From positions 62,001 to 126,000 of the forward strand of contig JAQOOI010000047.1 of the NCBI GenBank assembly GCA_028554645.1: a DNA stretch of 64,000 nt. Reading direction: 5' to 3'. The notes beneath the pieces are model-generated. The model saw nothing but the letters and a program-made list of their open reading frames with translations. It was not told the DNA's origin and did not search any database. A program made the translations under genes and the position numbers. The DNA comes from Omphalotus guepiniiformis. Taxonomy: Eukaryota; Basidiomycota; Agaricomycetes; Agaricales; Omphalotaceae. This document shows, piece by piece, positions 1-13,012 of this stretch; the stretch's first letter is position 1; each line of letters opens with the position of its first letter.

Positions 1-1552
1 AACTACAGCACGACGCCCTGATACGCCCCTGCCTACAAATACGCACTCATATCTCGTACGGAGGCTCTTGTACGACGCGGGCCGGACGTATTAATTGCCT
101 CCCCACGTGTTAGCAAGCGATTGAATGCATACACACTAGATTCGTGGTGGACTCAAGGTTGTCTATACCCAGGTTAAAATGCAGACGTTAATGCGTCAGT
201 GGGGTTCGTAGGCTTGGGCATGAAAGTGGAAAGACAAACCATTTGCATACCACTCTCAATTTGAAAACACATCCATTGTCGTCCGACACCAACGCTGAAA
301 AGCTGAAGCGCTGACCCTCGATATCACGGATCCGTGCAAGATGTTCGCTTGCCCGCTCGCCGTACTACAAGTATGTGATAACATACATATGTATGCGACT
401 TCGGCGTATCGCAAATGTTGCAATTATCTGAGTGAATCCTCAGCGCGTCGGCGCTAGCTATGGCTGCCGACGAGTTCAAAGGACCTCGGAAGGACCTTGA
501 TGCATGTAATACTAATATCGCCTAGCCTATCCTTCACCGGCACCACCAGCACGCAGTCAAGGCGTGAACTGTCTTACTCGGGACATTTCGGAAGGGTGAG
601 GGGAGGAAGAGCTCGTTCCTCCATCGATCGGAAACTGTCACGACGCACATGCGAGGAAGACGAAGGATACGCGATTGCGGTTCACCGGGAGTAGCGAATG
701 CGAACGCTTGTGTTGTATACTTTGAACGCAGTCACTGCCAGTCAGGATAGTCTTGAGCAATCCAATCCCCCCCCCCCCCCCAATTCGATTTTCTTTTAGT
801 GTCAACAAAATAGCCGGGACGGTTGCAGATAAAAAAAAAAGCTTAGAGCGTAGATTTTTTGCAACCGAGGATAGATACATAGGCAGATTGGTAAGTAGGG
901 AGTTTGATGGTGCCGTAGATGCATCATTGTCTCTTTTCGATCTATCTCATGTACTATGAATCTGATGCAGCCTGATGCAGCCTACTGGGCTTGGAGACCA
1001 GTTGGGGAAGTCCGATTAGGAGGAAGCGTCGGATCCAAGCTCCAAGGGTCAAGCAAAAGTGCTATGCGGACTTTCGTCTGCTCGTGAGTCCCTGTAGCTG
1101 AACTTGGCTATGCTTTCAGAGGATACGGAGCCGACTCGAGGAGACCACTGAGACAACTTTTCCGAGACAAATGCAACAACAGTTGTTCCTCAGACTCTGT
1201 TCGTCGGCGGTCGGTGGTGTAAGAGTGATGTACGAAAGCGGACCGAGAGTCTATAGATACGAGTCATTGACTGCCTATCAGCGTGCACGTACACATCCTG
1301 CGAACTTCGCGAAGTACGAAACGACAGCAGGCGACAGCAGGCGACAGCAGGCCATTCTCTGTTCAGTAAGACCGTGCGACTGAAAATCAGAAATCAATCA
1401 TATTTGATAATGATCGCAAACGAAGACATACACAAGTATATACTAACACATATAATTGAAGGGTTGGGTAGCTTCAATTCCCCCCTCCTTTCACAATATA
1501 TAAGACTCCGGACCTCGAGGTCTCAAGGGCATCAAGCCCAAGCTGATCATTC
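1..1552. other. Intergenic region, no supported gene
   Basis: No ORF here looks like a protein family and none has a plausible exon chain. Visible features are a run of 15 C at 767-781, a run of A at 831-840, and three perfect 10-bp direct repeats (AGCAGGCGAC) at about 1324-1353. The right end is the promoter of the next gene, with TATATAAG at 1497-1504, about 50 bp before its ATG. Confidence 0.6.
1497..1504 (+). promoter_or_regulatory. TATA box of the MpaB-like oxygenase gene
   Basis: TATATAAG lies 49 bp upstream of the ATG at 1553 on the same strand, a normal position for a fungal core promoter with a short leader. The assignment rests on position and sequence only. Confidence 0.5.
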
Positions 1553-3538
1553 ATGGCTTTAGCCTTCCCATCATTCTTGCTATCGTCAGGAGCCTCACTG
1601 GCAATACTCCCAGAATTAGCCTACCCGAAAATAACTTTCATTGTACTCTGCCTCTTCTCCTATCTTCTCCTCGTACGCTCCTTACGCTGGAGGAGGTACG
1701 ATGCGCTTCACCGCAAATACCAAGCCAAGTTCGAGGCGGGAAAGCTTACAGCTGATGATGCGCAGGAGGTTATGAATATGTCTGTGCAGTATGATATGCC
1801 GACGTTGTTGAATTATTCATTGGGGTTTGCGTTGTTCAAGACGTATGCTATTGTGAGTATTCCTCGACTGTCTTCATACGAAAGTCTTACCACGCTTTAC
1901 CTCGGTTTCTATAGCCAACAATATCAAAACTGCTATTTGCAACCAAGGAGCTTGGATCTTCGGCCTACGTTGCGAGACGATACGCTGATGTGCGTCTCCT
2001 CTCCCCTCCCCTTCCCTACAAAGCCCCTATATTTTCTCACGATCTATATCACAGACTGAAATCCTGATTTGTAAGCACCATTAACTCTTCCTCGACATCG
2101 CACCAACAAATCCTTCATCGTGTTCTCCAGCTACATTTGTAGGATGTCCCATCTCAGGTAAAGCTCTACATCGAGAAAACGACAAGCCTTTTGTGCAAGA
2201 GGCGAAGAAGATTGATTCCAAGGAATTCGAGGATGGTGTAAAGCCTGTCGAAGATCCCCGCGCACTGATTGCTCTCGCCCGCGTCAATTGGTTGCATGCA
2301 AAGTATCCCATTGTGCGTGTCTACATATAAAATAATATCATACGCCTGTGTCTAATTGGGAGTTAGAAAAACGACGACTATCTTTACACGCTCGGGTTAT
2401 TCATTTTCGAGCCTCAGGTACGCATGAACCTCCTTTCTTTCGAACCTCCTCATGATACTCACTGTCAGTGGGTAGGCATGGGCGGAAAGATTTGGTTGGA
2501 GAGCTCTTTCGCCTCTTGAGAAACAGGTGGGTGCTGTTGACACTCCGGCAATCGTATCTCACTTTTAGGTCTGTATAGGCGTACTTTATGCACTGGTGCG
2601 AGCTTGGGCGTAGGATGGATATCAAGGATATTCCTGAAACGCAAAAAGCGTTCAAGGAATGGATTGCTGTGCGTATATTCATGCAACATCATATACGCAT
2701 TCCACCGAATTTAACGAATCGGCATGCACTTTGATACCAGTCATACGAGGCAGAGTGTATGGTTCCAGCTCAAACTAATCACGACGTTGCTGCTTATACG
2801 ATTGATGAACTCGTACACGGTGTCCCGGAAGCTTTTGGGCTTAAGAATTTCATGAGGAGGTTGGTAGTTTGTGCGTTGGAGGAGAAGGTTAGAATTGCGA
2901 TGATGTACGTTTTTTTAACTCTGATTTTCGATATAACACATTCATATCATATTGTTCTCTTTCCTTTCTCCCTTCTCCTTTCCCAGTCAACCCAGTCAAC
3001 CCACATTCCTCTATATCGTCCTCCATTCAGTGCTTTACATCAATGCATTCATCCATCAATATCTTTGCCTCCCTCGCTCCGATGCATTATTCCCCATTGA
3101 GACCAAATTACCATCCCCTACACCTGCCTCCCTCTTCGAAGGGCGTCAACTTCCTCGCATGCACCCCACGCATTTCCAATCTACACCATGGTACAAACCC
3201 GTATCTGAGACGTTGTTCGGAAGATTCTTGGATTGGTTAGCGGTCAAAGCTGGCTTTTATACTTCCTTTCCTGGGGAAGAGTTGATTTCGCAGGGGTATA
3301 GACTTGAAGAAATGGGGCCGATTAAGTACGAAAAGTGTGAGTGGGCTTTGAAAAGTTGCTTTTATGAAATGAAGGACTGATTTATCTTGGGACTTTCTTT
3401 CTTTGCTCCCTTCTTCCTTTTATTCCATCTACTCTACACATTGCTCACTACGCCCTTTCACCACCCTCCACAGCGGGCCAAGAAGAAGTCATTCGCATGG
3501 CCTCACAACTTTCCGGCGGATGTCCGATCAGACTGTAG
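1553..3538 (+). CDS. ER-bound oxygenase, MpaB / rubber-oxygenase (DUF2236) family
   Basis: Ten exons join without a stop: 1553-1852, 1915-1989, 2055-2070, 2131-2312, 2367-2417, 2476-2526, 2579-2668, 2741-2904, 2996-3336 and 3474-3538, all with GT..AG introns of about 50-90 bp. Exon 3 is only 16 nt. The protein starts with a hydrophobic anchor (ITFIVLCLFSYLLLV) followed by basic residues, as expected for an ER-anchored enzyme. The core shows family blocks such as NWLHAKYPI, DDYLYTLGLFIFEPQ, WAERFGWRALSPLEKQ, WCELGRRMDIKDIP and the tail GQEEVIRMASQLSGGCP. MpaB in mycophenolic acid biosynthesis cleaves a prenyl chain oxidatively. The substrate here is unknown and no biosynthetic cluster surrounds the gene. 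The acceptor of exon 9 could also be at 2986 (+3 residues). The family call is confident and the function is inferred. Confidence 0.85.
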
Positions 3539-4183
3539 ATCATTTGTACTTCCCCGTTCTTTGACCATGTCTTCTGGCTGTGCCTCGGCCTGGCATCTAT
3601 AGTTTCTTCGTCCTGTCTCATCGCACACTCGGGAATACTTAAATGAACTTGTCATGTATCGGCGGTAAGAGGAAGGAGATCTATGTATATTAATTTCAAC
3701 CGGATATCGGATATTGGACAGGGTGGGGAGGGATTTGGTCGGGAGAGTAGGGTGATGGTTGGAGTTCATATCTCTAAATCATTCTCTGTGGATATCTTTC
3801 CTAATACTCTGCCGAGTATCAATTGGGGTATTGATAGGATCGATCATTCTACGTGAGGGGGGAAGTTCGTCCGGGGTAGGAGTAGGAGTAGGAATGTATG
3901 ACGCTTGTAGGGTCCATCATGATGCACGGGATAAGCATCGAAAGGTGAAGAGAATAATGTCGGTATATGACACAGAAGAAGGTTTCGAAATTACAAGTGT
4001 TGATCGTGGTCGGCGCTTGGACGTATGGGTTCTCTGTCGTCCATTACATGTCTTAGCCTACACAAGGTCATACGTCTCCTCTGAAACCGGGATACTCATG
4101 ATCCTTGTTGGACAACCCTATTCCTGAATCTTGACCAGATCATGTGTTGGAGATATTGGTACAAGTACACGTACAGCAACTCA
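3539..4183. other. Intergenic region, no gene seen
   Basis: This is the shared 3' flank of a plus-strand gene and a minus-strand relic. The open frame at 3759-4127 has no recognisable domain and a composition typical of chance ORFs. Nothing else is visible. Confidence 0.5.
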
Positions 4184-5827
4184 TTATGAGAATTTGTAAA
4201 CAGCTAAGAAATCAGACATACTAGCCAGTCCGTGCTTCATCCCATATTTCTCGAGGTACTTCTCCAGCATTACCTCGTCGTGTTCTTTCTGAATAATCCC
4301 ATGATCCTTAACGCCGGCGGCCCAGTCGATCCCCATGTATTAATTGTAAGGATAACATCTCTCACCTTCCTTTCCACACAAGTCAAAGTAAGGCCATCCA
4401 TTTGAATCCAAAAGAATATCGTCTTCCCGCAAATCTCCGAATACGTACCCATGCTCGTGAAGCTTCTTTATCCCCTTCTTTAATGCAGCTGCACACTCCT
4501 TTGACAGTTTCACTGCTTGTCCAGGACTCTCTATACGTTGTGAAACAACACATAACATCCCCACCATTCCTTCGTATCCACAGTAGAGCAGCTCTGGCAC
4601 CACACATTCAGCCTCGTCCGCTAAGAGTGCGTGCGCCTCTTCGCAGAGCAGGTCCGTGAACACATTTCAAGTCCTGCTGTCCCATTCCTGCTTGGTTGAG
4701 CAGGCAAAGATGACGCAATCCCGACGAGGCGTGTCGATAACAGATGTGTACGTCAGTGTGATCTTGCCCTGATTGGGGATGGAAAGAATGCGCAGATGAG
4801 GCATTTCACCACGTTCCATGATAGTCTGTGGTGTCAAATCGCGGTGATACGTTTCCAGCTCCTCCAAACACTTTCCGAGTGCACCAAGCACAACCGTCAT
4901 CTCATCAACTTGGCTTGCATACGCATCTGTGTCATGCTCCGGGACCATCAACAGAACTTGAGCAAGGGGTTCTGTCACAACCGTGTTCAGGAAGATACAT
5001 CGGAGATGATCAAATAAGGGCCTGAGATGGCGAGAAGGAACGCAGGCATGCACGTCACTTTACGCAGCCTTAACCACCTTACCACATTCGTCAGAAGACA
5101 AGAACGACCAACGACAGAGGACCACATGCCTCTTGATTGACAGATAACAGGAGGTAACACAATACCGCCTGGTCAATTGGATCACATCCTCCCTCACTTA
5201 TGCCATTCTTGAGCTCACCAAGAAGCGAGCAGACATAAGGCTGTGCGTTGTGGGGAGACCACATGCCACTATAGACATCGCATCAACGCCAAACAGGTGA
5301 ATAAAGCCTTCGGGTGATATGCTATCATACCAGAACCAGAGCGACCAACACGCTGAGGTTCAGATGCAACGTCGTTAATCAAGTCTTGAATTGTCGCATC
5401 CGCCATCTCTGGTTTGTAAAAGCCGCTCCGGTGTTCGACCCAGATGAAGGGAATGGTAACCGTAGAGACTGGGAACATACTGCTTAGCATCGGGGGTGAA
5501 TGATCCGACGTGACTCGGTCCCCCAGAATGGCAATGAGAGTGGCCGCAGGTTGCTCGTCATCAGCACCCTTCAGTCCCAATGCTTCGAATAGAGGTTTGC
5601 GCGTCTCGTAGGCTATGCCAAGCTGTCTAAGAAGAAGTTTCCCCCCCAGCTTGAGTTGAAATCCAGGCCACGCACGAAACGGTCCGCAATGAGACACCGT
5701 CTACTCGATGTTTTTGCATCAGTTGATCCACTAGACCTAGTAACGGGCTACTAAGGTCGCATTTTATGATGCTAGTGAAGCACTCGGTCTTGCCGCGAAA
5801 GAAGAATACATAGTCTAGGATGGGCAT
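4184..5827 (-). pseudogene. Decayed FunK1-like fungal protein kinase
   Basis: Read on the minus strand from ATG 5827, the frame resembles agaricomycete FunK1-type kinases. The catalytic part reads LHEHGYVFGDLREDD...YFDLCGKEGE and the C-terminal part IDWAAGVKDHGIIQKEHDEV, which match the usual VFGDLR and GKEGE blocks; the metal-binding Asp of the D-F-D segment is replaced (FDL). The frame is broken at least three times: a TGA at 4667-4669 between two conserved blocks, a TAA at 4340-4342 just before the C-terminal block, and a one-base frame change near 5270, where the homologous block VYSGMWSP continues in another frame. No intron of normal size can remove the two stops. An intron at about 5701-5650 is plausible. 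The family is seen from motifs; loss of function is inferred from the breaks. It could be expressed as a truncated protein. Confidence 0.7.
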
Positions 5828-6003
5828 GGAAGGAAGGAAGGAAGGATATACAGTCACAGTCTGGTCACAATACCGTGGTCGCGTGTAACCACGTGATCCT
5901 AACAATTCGGATTCGGAACGCCTTGCTACTCTCCAGCGCTCCAGCACTCAACGTGCCTCAAGCTTCAGATAACTCTACTGCTGCTCTACCGATTCGAAAT
6001 AAA

Positions 6004-6011
6004 GTATATAT
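6004..6011 (+). promoter_or_regulatory. TATA-like element
   Basis: GTATATAT lies about 30 bp before the chosen ATG (6039) of the following gene and supports that start. The leader would be very short. Confidence 0.3.
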
Positions 6012-6038
6012 CCTTCTGTTCTCTCGGTCTGCTCAGCG

Positions 6039-6970
6039 ATGGCCCTCACGCAAAGCATCTCCTCGGCAGTCCCTCTCAGTGTTCCGCCGGAACTTGTCGA
6101 CATCGGTGGCGTCAAAGACTGTACGAGAACATCCTCACCATCCTCAACATCTAAGGGAGAAATAGTTTCTCTGAAACACGAGACTCACCCGTGGCCGGCT
6201 AGCTTCATGGCCGCCACGTCCAGGCTTTTAGATGATGCTGGTATTCGGAACGCTCTTTGGGGAGATCTTCTCTATTGGTGGCGCGGCGGTCGTCATGTAC
6301 CACAAGTGAGTTTGTATATGTCATCAATACAAGCTGCTTCACGTCTGAATGTGTATTGCACCAGGTGTGTGGGCTGGTCGTGTCGTCTGATCAGCTCGAT
6401 GCCGCCATCAACATTGTTGAGCGTGCGGGCTTGTTGTCATGTCACTGTGAAGAAGCCAATCATTTCTCAGATCCCACGTACGACTACTGGCTTCCAACAC
6501 ACTTTAGGGTCCAACTGCCCTACGGTATCCAACAAACACTTTTTCTCTGTCCTAGCGACCTTTTCCTGAACCTGATACCTCTTCGCACCTCCCATGCCAA
6601 TCCCCTTGGATTACTGTTTGACCAGTATATTGTCCATCTCTACGATGATCATGTTGTTGGCATTTCATCTGCGGCGCCGCTCCCTTCGCCTACGTTTCAG
6701 TCACTCAGGGTGATGACGACTGCCAGTCTCATCAAGTTGTCGATCGTACTATGTACCTTCCATCCTCATAGCGGAATAGACCTTCCCTTCTTGCACATAC
6801 TTCTCCAGCTCTCCCATGATGATCAAGACCAAGGACCTTACGCTCTACAGTCCTCATCTCTGCAGTGTGTATGGGACAAACTTTTTGTATTCATGACTGA
6901 GACGGATCCTCGAAAGGAGTACTTGTGGGACAGTGTTCGCTCGGAATGGAAGGACAAATTGGGTCTATAG
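6039..6970 (+). CDS. Orphan basidiomycete protein, two exons
   Basis: Exons 6039-6305 and 6365-6970 join in phase (GTGAGT donor, CCAG acceptor) to give about 290 residues. I do not recognise a named domain. The block LLDDAGIRNALWGD near the intron, followed by VVSSDQLDAAINIVERAG, recalls the way nucleotidyltransferase-fold proteins run from a GG loop into a helix, and a clear member of that fold is the next gene, but catalytic Asp pairs are not visible. One oddity: just before the intron a second frame (FGEIFSIGGAAVVMYHK) also reads like protein, so a one-base indel cannot be excluded. The splice phase supports the frame given. The C-terminus is Trp/Lys rich (DSVRSEWKDKLG). Confidence 0.5.
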
Positions 6971-7203
6971 CTCGTCATCTCCATGTACTTAAATTTCGTG
7001 CTCTCTGTCATACTTTTCTCATTTGTTTCTTACAAGCAGTCATATAATTTCAAGTGAGTAATACATGATATTCTTCGCATAGAATGGCAGCATATCTACA
7101 AGACTTTCCTCTTCGTGCTAACTTCAAGTACTAAACTATGACCTACTGAGGTTGGCTCATCAGCTCCGTAAGGGCCCGAACAATGGACGAGAAGTTACGC
7201 ACA

Positions 7204-8075
7204 TTAGGTACTAGTACCAGTGACAAATTCTTGCGGGGCATTGCTGATAGTCATCAGCTTCATCCACAGCTCCTTGAGCGTCCTAGAAGGCGGGCCTTTC
7301 CAGAATTCCATGTGCTCTGCCAATTGCCAAAAGTCTCGAATGACTGCAAGTGCAGTTGCAGGATGGAAGCCCAAGTGCTGAAAGTGTACTGCGACTAGCG
7401 GCGTATTGTGGTAGACACAGTTTCGGAGCGCAAAATGAAAGTCGTGGAGGTCATTCAGCTGCTTTTGCATCCTTTCCCTAGGGTTGACCTGGCTACGCTC
7501 AATAGCGCTCCTCATCTTGCTGACAAGAAGTGTCTGGAGATTAAGAACCATGACAGAGGAGTTAGGAACGATGTCGAGCATCTTCTGAGAACTGAACGGG
7601 GTCCAGAAGAGATTAGCATCCACGAAATCAATTTGGATAGGAGTTGGTTGAATGCTTCCGGGATTCAAGATCCAGTATATCTTTGGACCGACCGAAAAGC
7701 GGTGATATGGGTCCTGAGCTGCAAGCTGTTTGAGTCTGTTAGTGTCAAAAGGACGGTTCGTGTCTGGTCTTCGAGTCATGGAGAGATCAATTCCCAAGTC
7801 CGCATCCTACAAGCAAGATGATATTTAGGAAAAGATGCGTCGAGAGAAACTCAAGGACCTACCGATGTATTTCTCTTGTTACCATGCATCGAGAGCGCAA
7901 GGCCGCCACATATGAATACTTTGGAGCCTGGAGCAACAGCGTTGAACCACGAAGCACACTCAGTAGCAGCCTGGATCAGCATAGCTTGCGGAATATGAGG
8001 CATAGTGGACATGGATTGGGAAGCAGGAGGGGGAAAAGATGGAGGAGCAGATCCGTGAGGATTGAAGTTAGACAT
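7204..8075 (-). CDS. Nucleotidyltransferase-fold protein
   Basis: Two exons on the minus strand, 8075-7863 and 7806-7204, join at a 56-bp intron (GTAGGT..TGTAG) to give about 271 residues. After a Pro-rich N-terminus (PHGSAPPSFPPPASQ) the motif GGLALSMHG...TSDADLGID is the GG-x-DxD signature of the DNA polymerase beta-like nucleotidyltransferase fold. The intron falls exactly between the GG block and the DxD block. The next part (IYWILNPGSIQPTPIQIDFVDA) fits the third catalytic Asp strand (QIDFVD). The C-terminal half is helical and lacks a second recognisable domain. The substrate is unknown; members include AbiEii-like and protein-modifying enzymes. Fold assigned from motifs, role not assigned. 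Confidence 0.65.
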
Positions 8076-8113
8076 CTTCTGCTAATGCCCTCCGAGGTAC
8101 TGAGGAATGCAGG

Positions 8114-8121
8114 CTTAAATA
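8114..8121 (-). promoter_or_regulatory. TATA-like element of the nucleotidyltransferase gene
   Basis: On the minus strand TATTTAAG lies about 40 bp upstream of the ATG at 8075. Position and sequence fit a core promoter. Confidence 0.35.
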
Positions 8122-8822
8122 CCTAAAACACTGCTAGTCATTTTCTCACTTTATACTGATCCAAATATGCTCTTCTGTCGTCTAAAGCTATGAGATCCAA
8201 GATGTTTCGACTCATACCCTCTCGCCACAGTACATCGGCAAAACAACGTAACTTAGACGCTTTGCGAAAAATTTGTGTCCAGGTGAAGATAAGATGTGAT
8301 CGCTGTCAATTCTTACCCCATTCATTATTGTACTTATAGAGCATATCAGATTTCTCAGTAACACTATAGAAGTACTCAATGCTAAATTCAGCCTCATTAT
8401 ATTCGACTCCGAGGCTCTGTAAGTACAGGACCGCTGCTCAGTAACAGCCGATCTTTCGGCCCTCGCGGAGTTGTAACTTCTAGTATTCTGGTTTCAAATT
8501 GCGCGCGCGTACTTACTGCTCCCTCTCTCTCTAAAATGACTCCCAGAACACGCTGCATCTTCTCTATTAGGGCATAAGATACTCTATCTCTTTATAGATG
8601 CTTCAGACATAGTACTGCAAGCCGTTAAAGAAGCACGCAACTTGCAAACCGAAAGCTGCAGAGCGGTCACGTGGCAGTCGGAGTCAGAACGAGGGTGGCA
8701 CAGCCGAGAACTCGAGGTTGCTCTTGAACTTCCCAGCTTTCACGCCCCTTCTCACTACCACTTCATTTGCTGCTCTGAGGATCTATCCCGCTTTCGAAAA
8801 CGTATCGAACTCAACCTTGGAA
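8122..8822. other. Intergenic region between divergent genes
   Basis: This is the shared upstream region of the minus-strand nucleotidyltransferase gene and the plus-strand phosphoesterase gene. No further gene is supported. The frame at 8718 that runs into the phosphoesterase lacks family similarity before residue MQIQILSD, so it is taken as leader. Confidence 0.45.
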
Positions 8823-9731
8823 ATGCAGATTCAAATTCTCAGTGACCTACATCTCGAAATAGAGCGACCATCCAAAGCAGAGACCGGCCACGAGTTCTAC
8901 TACTACGATATTCCAGTAAAAGCGGATACTCTCGCTCTCCTTGGAGACATAGGATGGACAATTGAGCCTAAACTCTTTGAATGGCTTGAAATCCAGCTGA
9001 AACGATTCACCACAATCTTATTTGTTTCTGGCAATCATGGTAGGTTTGTGCGCCACACTTTTCAGCATAGCGGACTCACGTCCTTTAAGAACCCTATAGA
9101 TCATCCATAGTAGGTGGATTTGTCCTGCCAGTTGTATACGTGACCCTCACGCGTCAATGCTGTATTATAGAACGAATCGTCTCAACTTTTGCAGTCATTT
9201 GCAACCAGAGTCAACGCCGATACATCGTTAGGCTCTTTCATTGTCCTTGATCGCACGCGCTACGACTGCTCACCAACGCTTACTATTCTTGGATGTACAC
9301 TCTGGTCGTCTTTGAACCCGGAGGATCTTGATATCTTATCTTGGTCTCTCACTGATTTCCGGCGTATCGAAGGACTTACTCCAGAAACATACTCCGCCTT
9401 GCACAAAACCGATCTGTCTTGGCTCAACGACACTGTTTCCTCTATCGCCGAGAACGAGCCAGAAAGGAAGATTGTCATATTCACCCATCATGCACCGACT
9501 AAAGAAGGCACAGGAAATCCCAAGTTCGACGATGGACCTACAAACTCTGCTTTTGCTACAGAGTTGACTGGGGAGAAATGTTGGATGAGTGAGCAGGTCA
9601 AAATGTGGGCTTTTGGACACACGCACTGGTGCTGTGATTTTGTACGAAATGGTGTGAGGGTTTATTCTAACCAGAGAGGTTACGGCGAAGGACAGGGTGG
9701 ATATGACGCGGGAAAGGTAGTCGAGTTGTGA
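8823..9731 (+). CDS. Calcineurin-like metallophosphoesterase
   Basis: Two exons, 8823 to about 9047 and about 9171-9731, give about 261 residues. All five metal-binding blocks are present in order: DLH (ILSDLHLE), GD (LALLGDIGW), GNH (FVSGNHG), the lone His (IFTHHAPT) and GHTH (AFGHTHWC). This set defines the calcineurin-like superfamily with a dinuclear metal centre. Start 8823 is chosen because family similarity begins immediately there. The intron is less certain. The obvious donor (GTAGGT at 9040) does not match the phase of any acceptor, whereas GTGCGC at 9048 with acceptor TATAG at 9170 keeps the frame and gives a Ser-Gln-Leu helix into SFATRVNADTSLG. The protein is small and soluble with no signal peptide. 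The substrate is unknown. Confidence 0.8.
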
Positions 9732-9954
9732 TATTCACCTAAATTCAGTGACGATTATGAACCGAAGTTTCGCTGGTTCCGTTTTCTTTCTGTAACAAAT
9801 TGATAGGTCTCGCAATATTCTTATCGAAACGCGTTAGGACCATTGATTCGTTACGGCGGTCCATGTACACAGTGACCACTCTATAAGTCTATATCTATTT
9901 GTATAGTGTACACTGGCCTAAGCCAGATGCGACCCTATAATACAACAAATTCTT

Positions 9955-11285
<1,331 letters not shown>

Positions 11286-12577
11286 GGCTTTGAAGGTTGA
11301 TATCGTTCTGGTTTACCTTTCAATCCATGATACTCAACCTATTTATCTGCATAGCTAGGACCTAGAATACTCGTTCGCTGTTGGAAGTTCACACATTATT
11401 GTGGGACTTTACTAAAAACCTTAATCAGCACTAGGATGACCGAGCAGAAGGCAAGAAAGATGAACCTTTTACTATACATTCTGTAAATCTGCGCCGCTGA
11501 ACTAGCTTATTAACGCGACAATGCTAGCCGATGTGCATTCAATGAATGAGAAGGCCAGTGACCAACGCGTCAAGTTTCTGCAGTTTCTGCCTCGGGCATG
11601 AACGGGGATCGTTACATTGATATCCATTGTGAAGTAACGTGAATGATAATCCTGTAGAGTTCTAGCAGCTCGGACATTTGTGGCCGAAGTGTGAAGGGTG
11701 CCGGTGAAATTGAGAGTCCTGCCACCAACTGGACCTGAGATTCTGAATCACTGGAACTTTCCAAAATCCTGCGCACCTTCTGACGACATACGAGCATTTA
11801 CTCGCCTATACCTAGCTAACGACACGTTATACTTTCGCCTTACGCCCTGGCGATGAATATTTTGCTGAAAGCGATAAACGTGAAAACCGCCGTCCCTATG
11901 AAGACTTAGCATGAACACAAGCTAAACGATCTCTCAATACCTCAAACACTCACGCGCACAATTCTTGAAAACTTGGCTTCATTCGAGCAGGCAGGAGAAT
12001 TGAGAAATTAGTGGAAGAAATTGAGGGCTATTATTTGAGGTGACGGTCGCGTTTCCCACGGCAGGCAAGCGGTGATGCTTCGCGGACGTTGCAACGTAGG
12101 CTCAACTATCACTAGTACTTCATTCTCATTCCAATTCAATTTATTTGTCTAACTTAGCACGGCGAGAGTATCCAGGCTTCTCAATCAGATGACCTGGCCC
12201 TTCGAGTTCCATTGATTCTTTGAACCGAGCAGTCTTTGCCAATGACAAGTCCTCTCGTGGAGTCGTGGTCTGTCGGATTCCAAAGACCTACGCCTTATAC
12301 GCCATTTTCGAATGAGTCCCGATGCTGTCTTTGCAACGTTTTCAAGAAATCGCTGTATCTACCAAGATGGAAACAGCAGCAGTAGATGAACGTTGGACGT
12401 GAAGGAAGATTCAGGTGTGTAAAACGTTACGATTTCTTTTATACATCGCTCATTTCTTCGTCCATTTTCAGTCGATTCTGAATTTTCTGCAGCCATCCTT
12501 GTGAAAGTATTGTTGCTCAAAAGTACCGACTTCTTCTTCCAGTTGCTCCGAGTACCTCAAAATACCGTAGTCCCGCC
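11286..12577. other. Intergenic region, no gene seen
   Basis: About 1.3 kb with frequent stops in all frames. The longest open frame (11612-11797, minus) has no recognisable feature. The left part is the promoter side of the Old Yellow Enzyme gene. Confidence 0.45.
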
Positions 12578-13012
12578 CGCCGAGCAGTATCGAAAGTTCA
12601 TTACTCTGTCGCCTTACCTCCTATGGTTTCCCCACGCAAGGCTACTCGCCCAGTCATCTAAGGATTGTCGGCACTTTTGAATGATTCAGAGCTTAGTTGG
12701 ACTGTACGCAAGGCGCAAATGATTAGCGTGCGTTTCATGATGCTATGTGTATCAATGCTACTCTAATGCTCTTCTGATCTCTAGTGATACACAGTGGATC
12801 ATATAATGTAATACGGCTACACTACTATGAAGGCTATAAAAGAGAGAATTTTGTAGGCCTGCCTACGGTCAACCGTCCATAAATGCGTAAAGAGTGTCGG
12901 ACGACGAATCGTGTAATATCTTCTTTCCACGCACGGTCGTTCCTTCCCGCCTTTTCGTTGACGACATCATCTTCCCACTGTGACCAGCACACCTCGTGGC
13001 CCTTTCGTCCCT

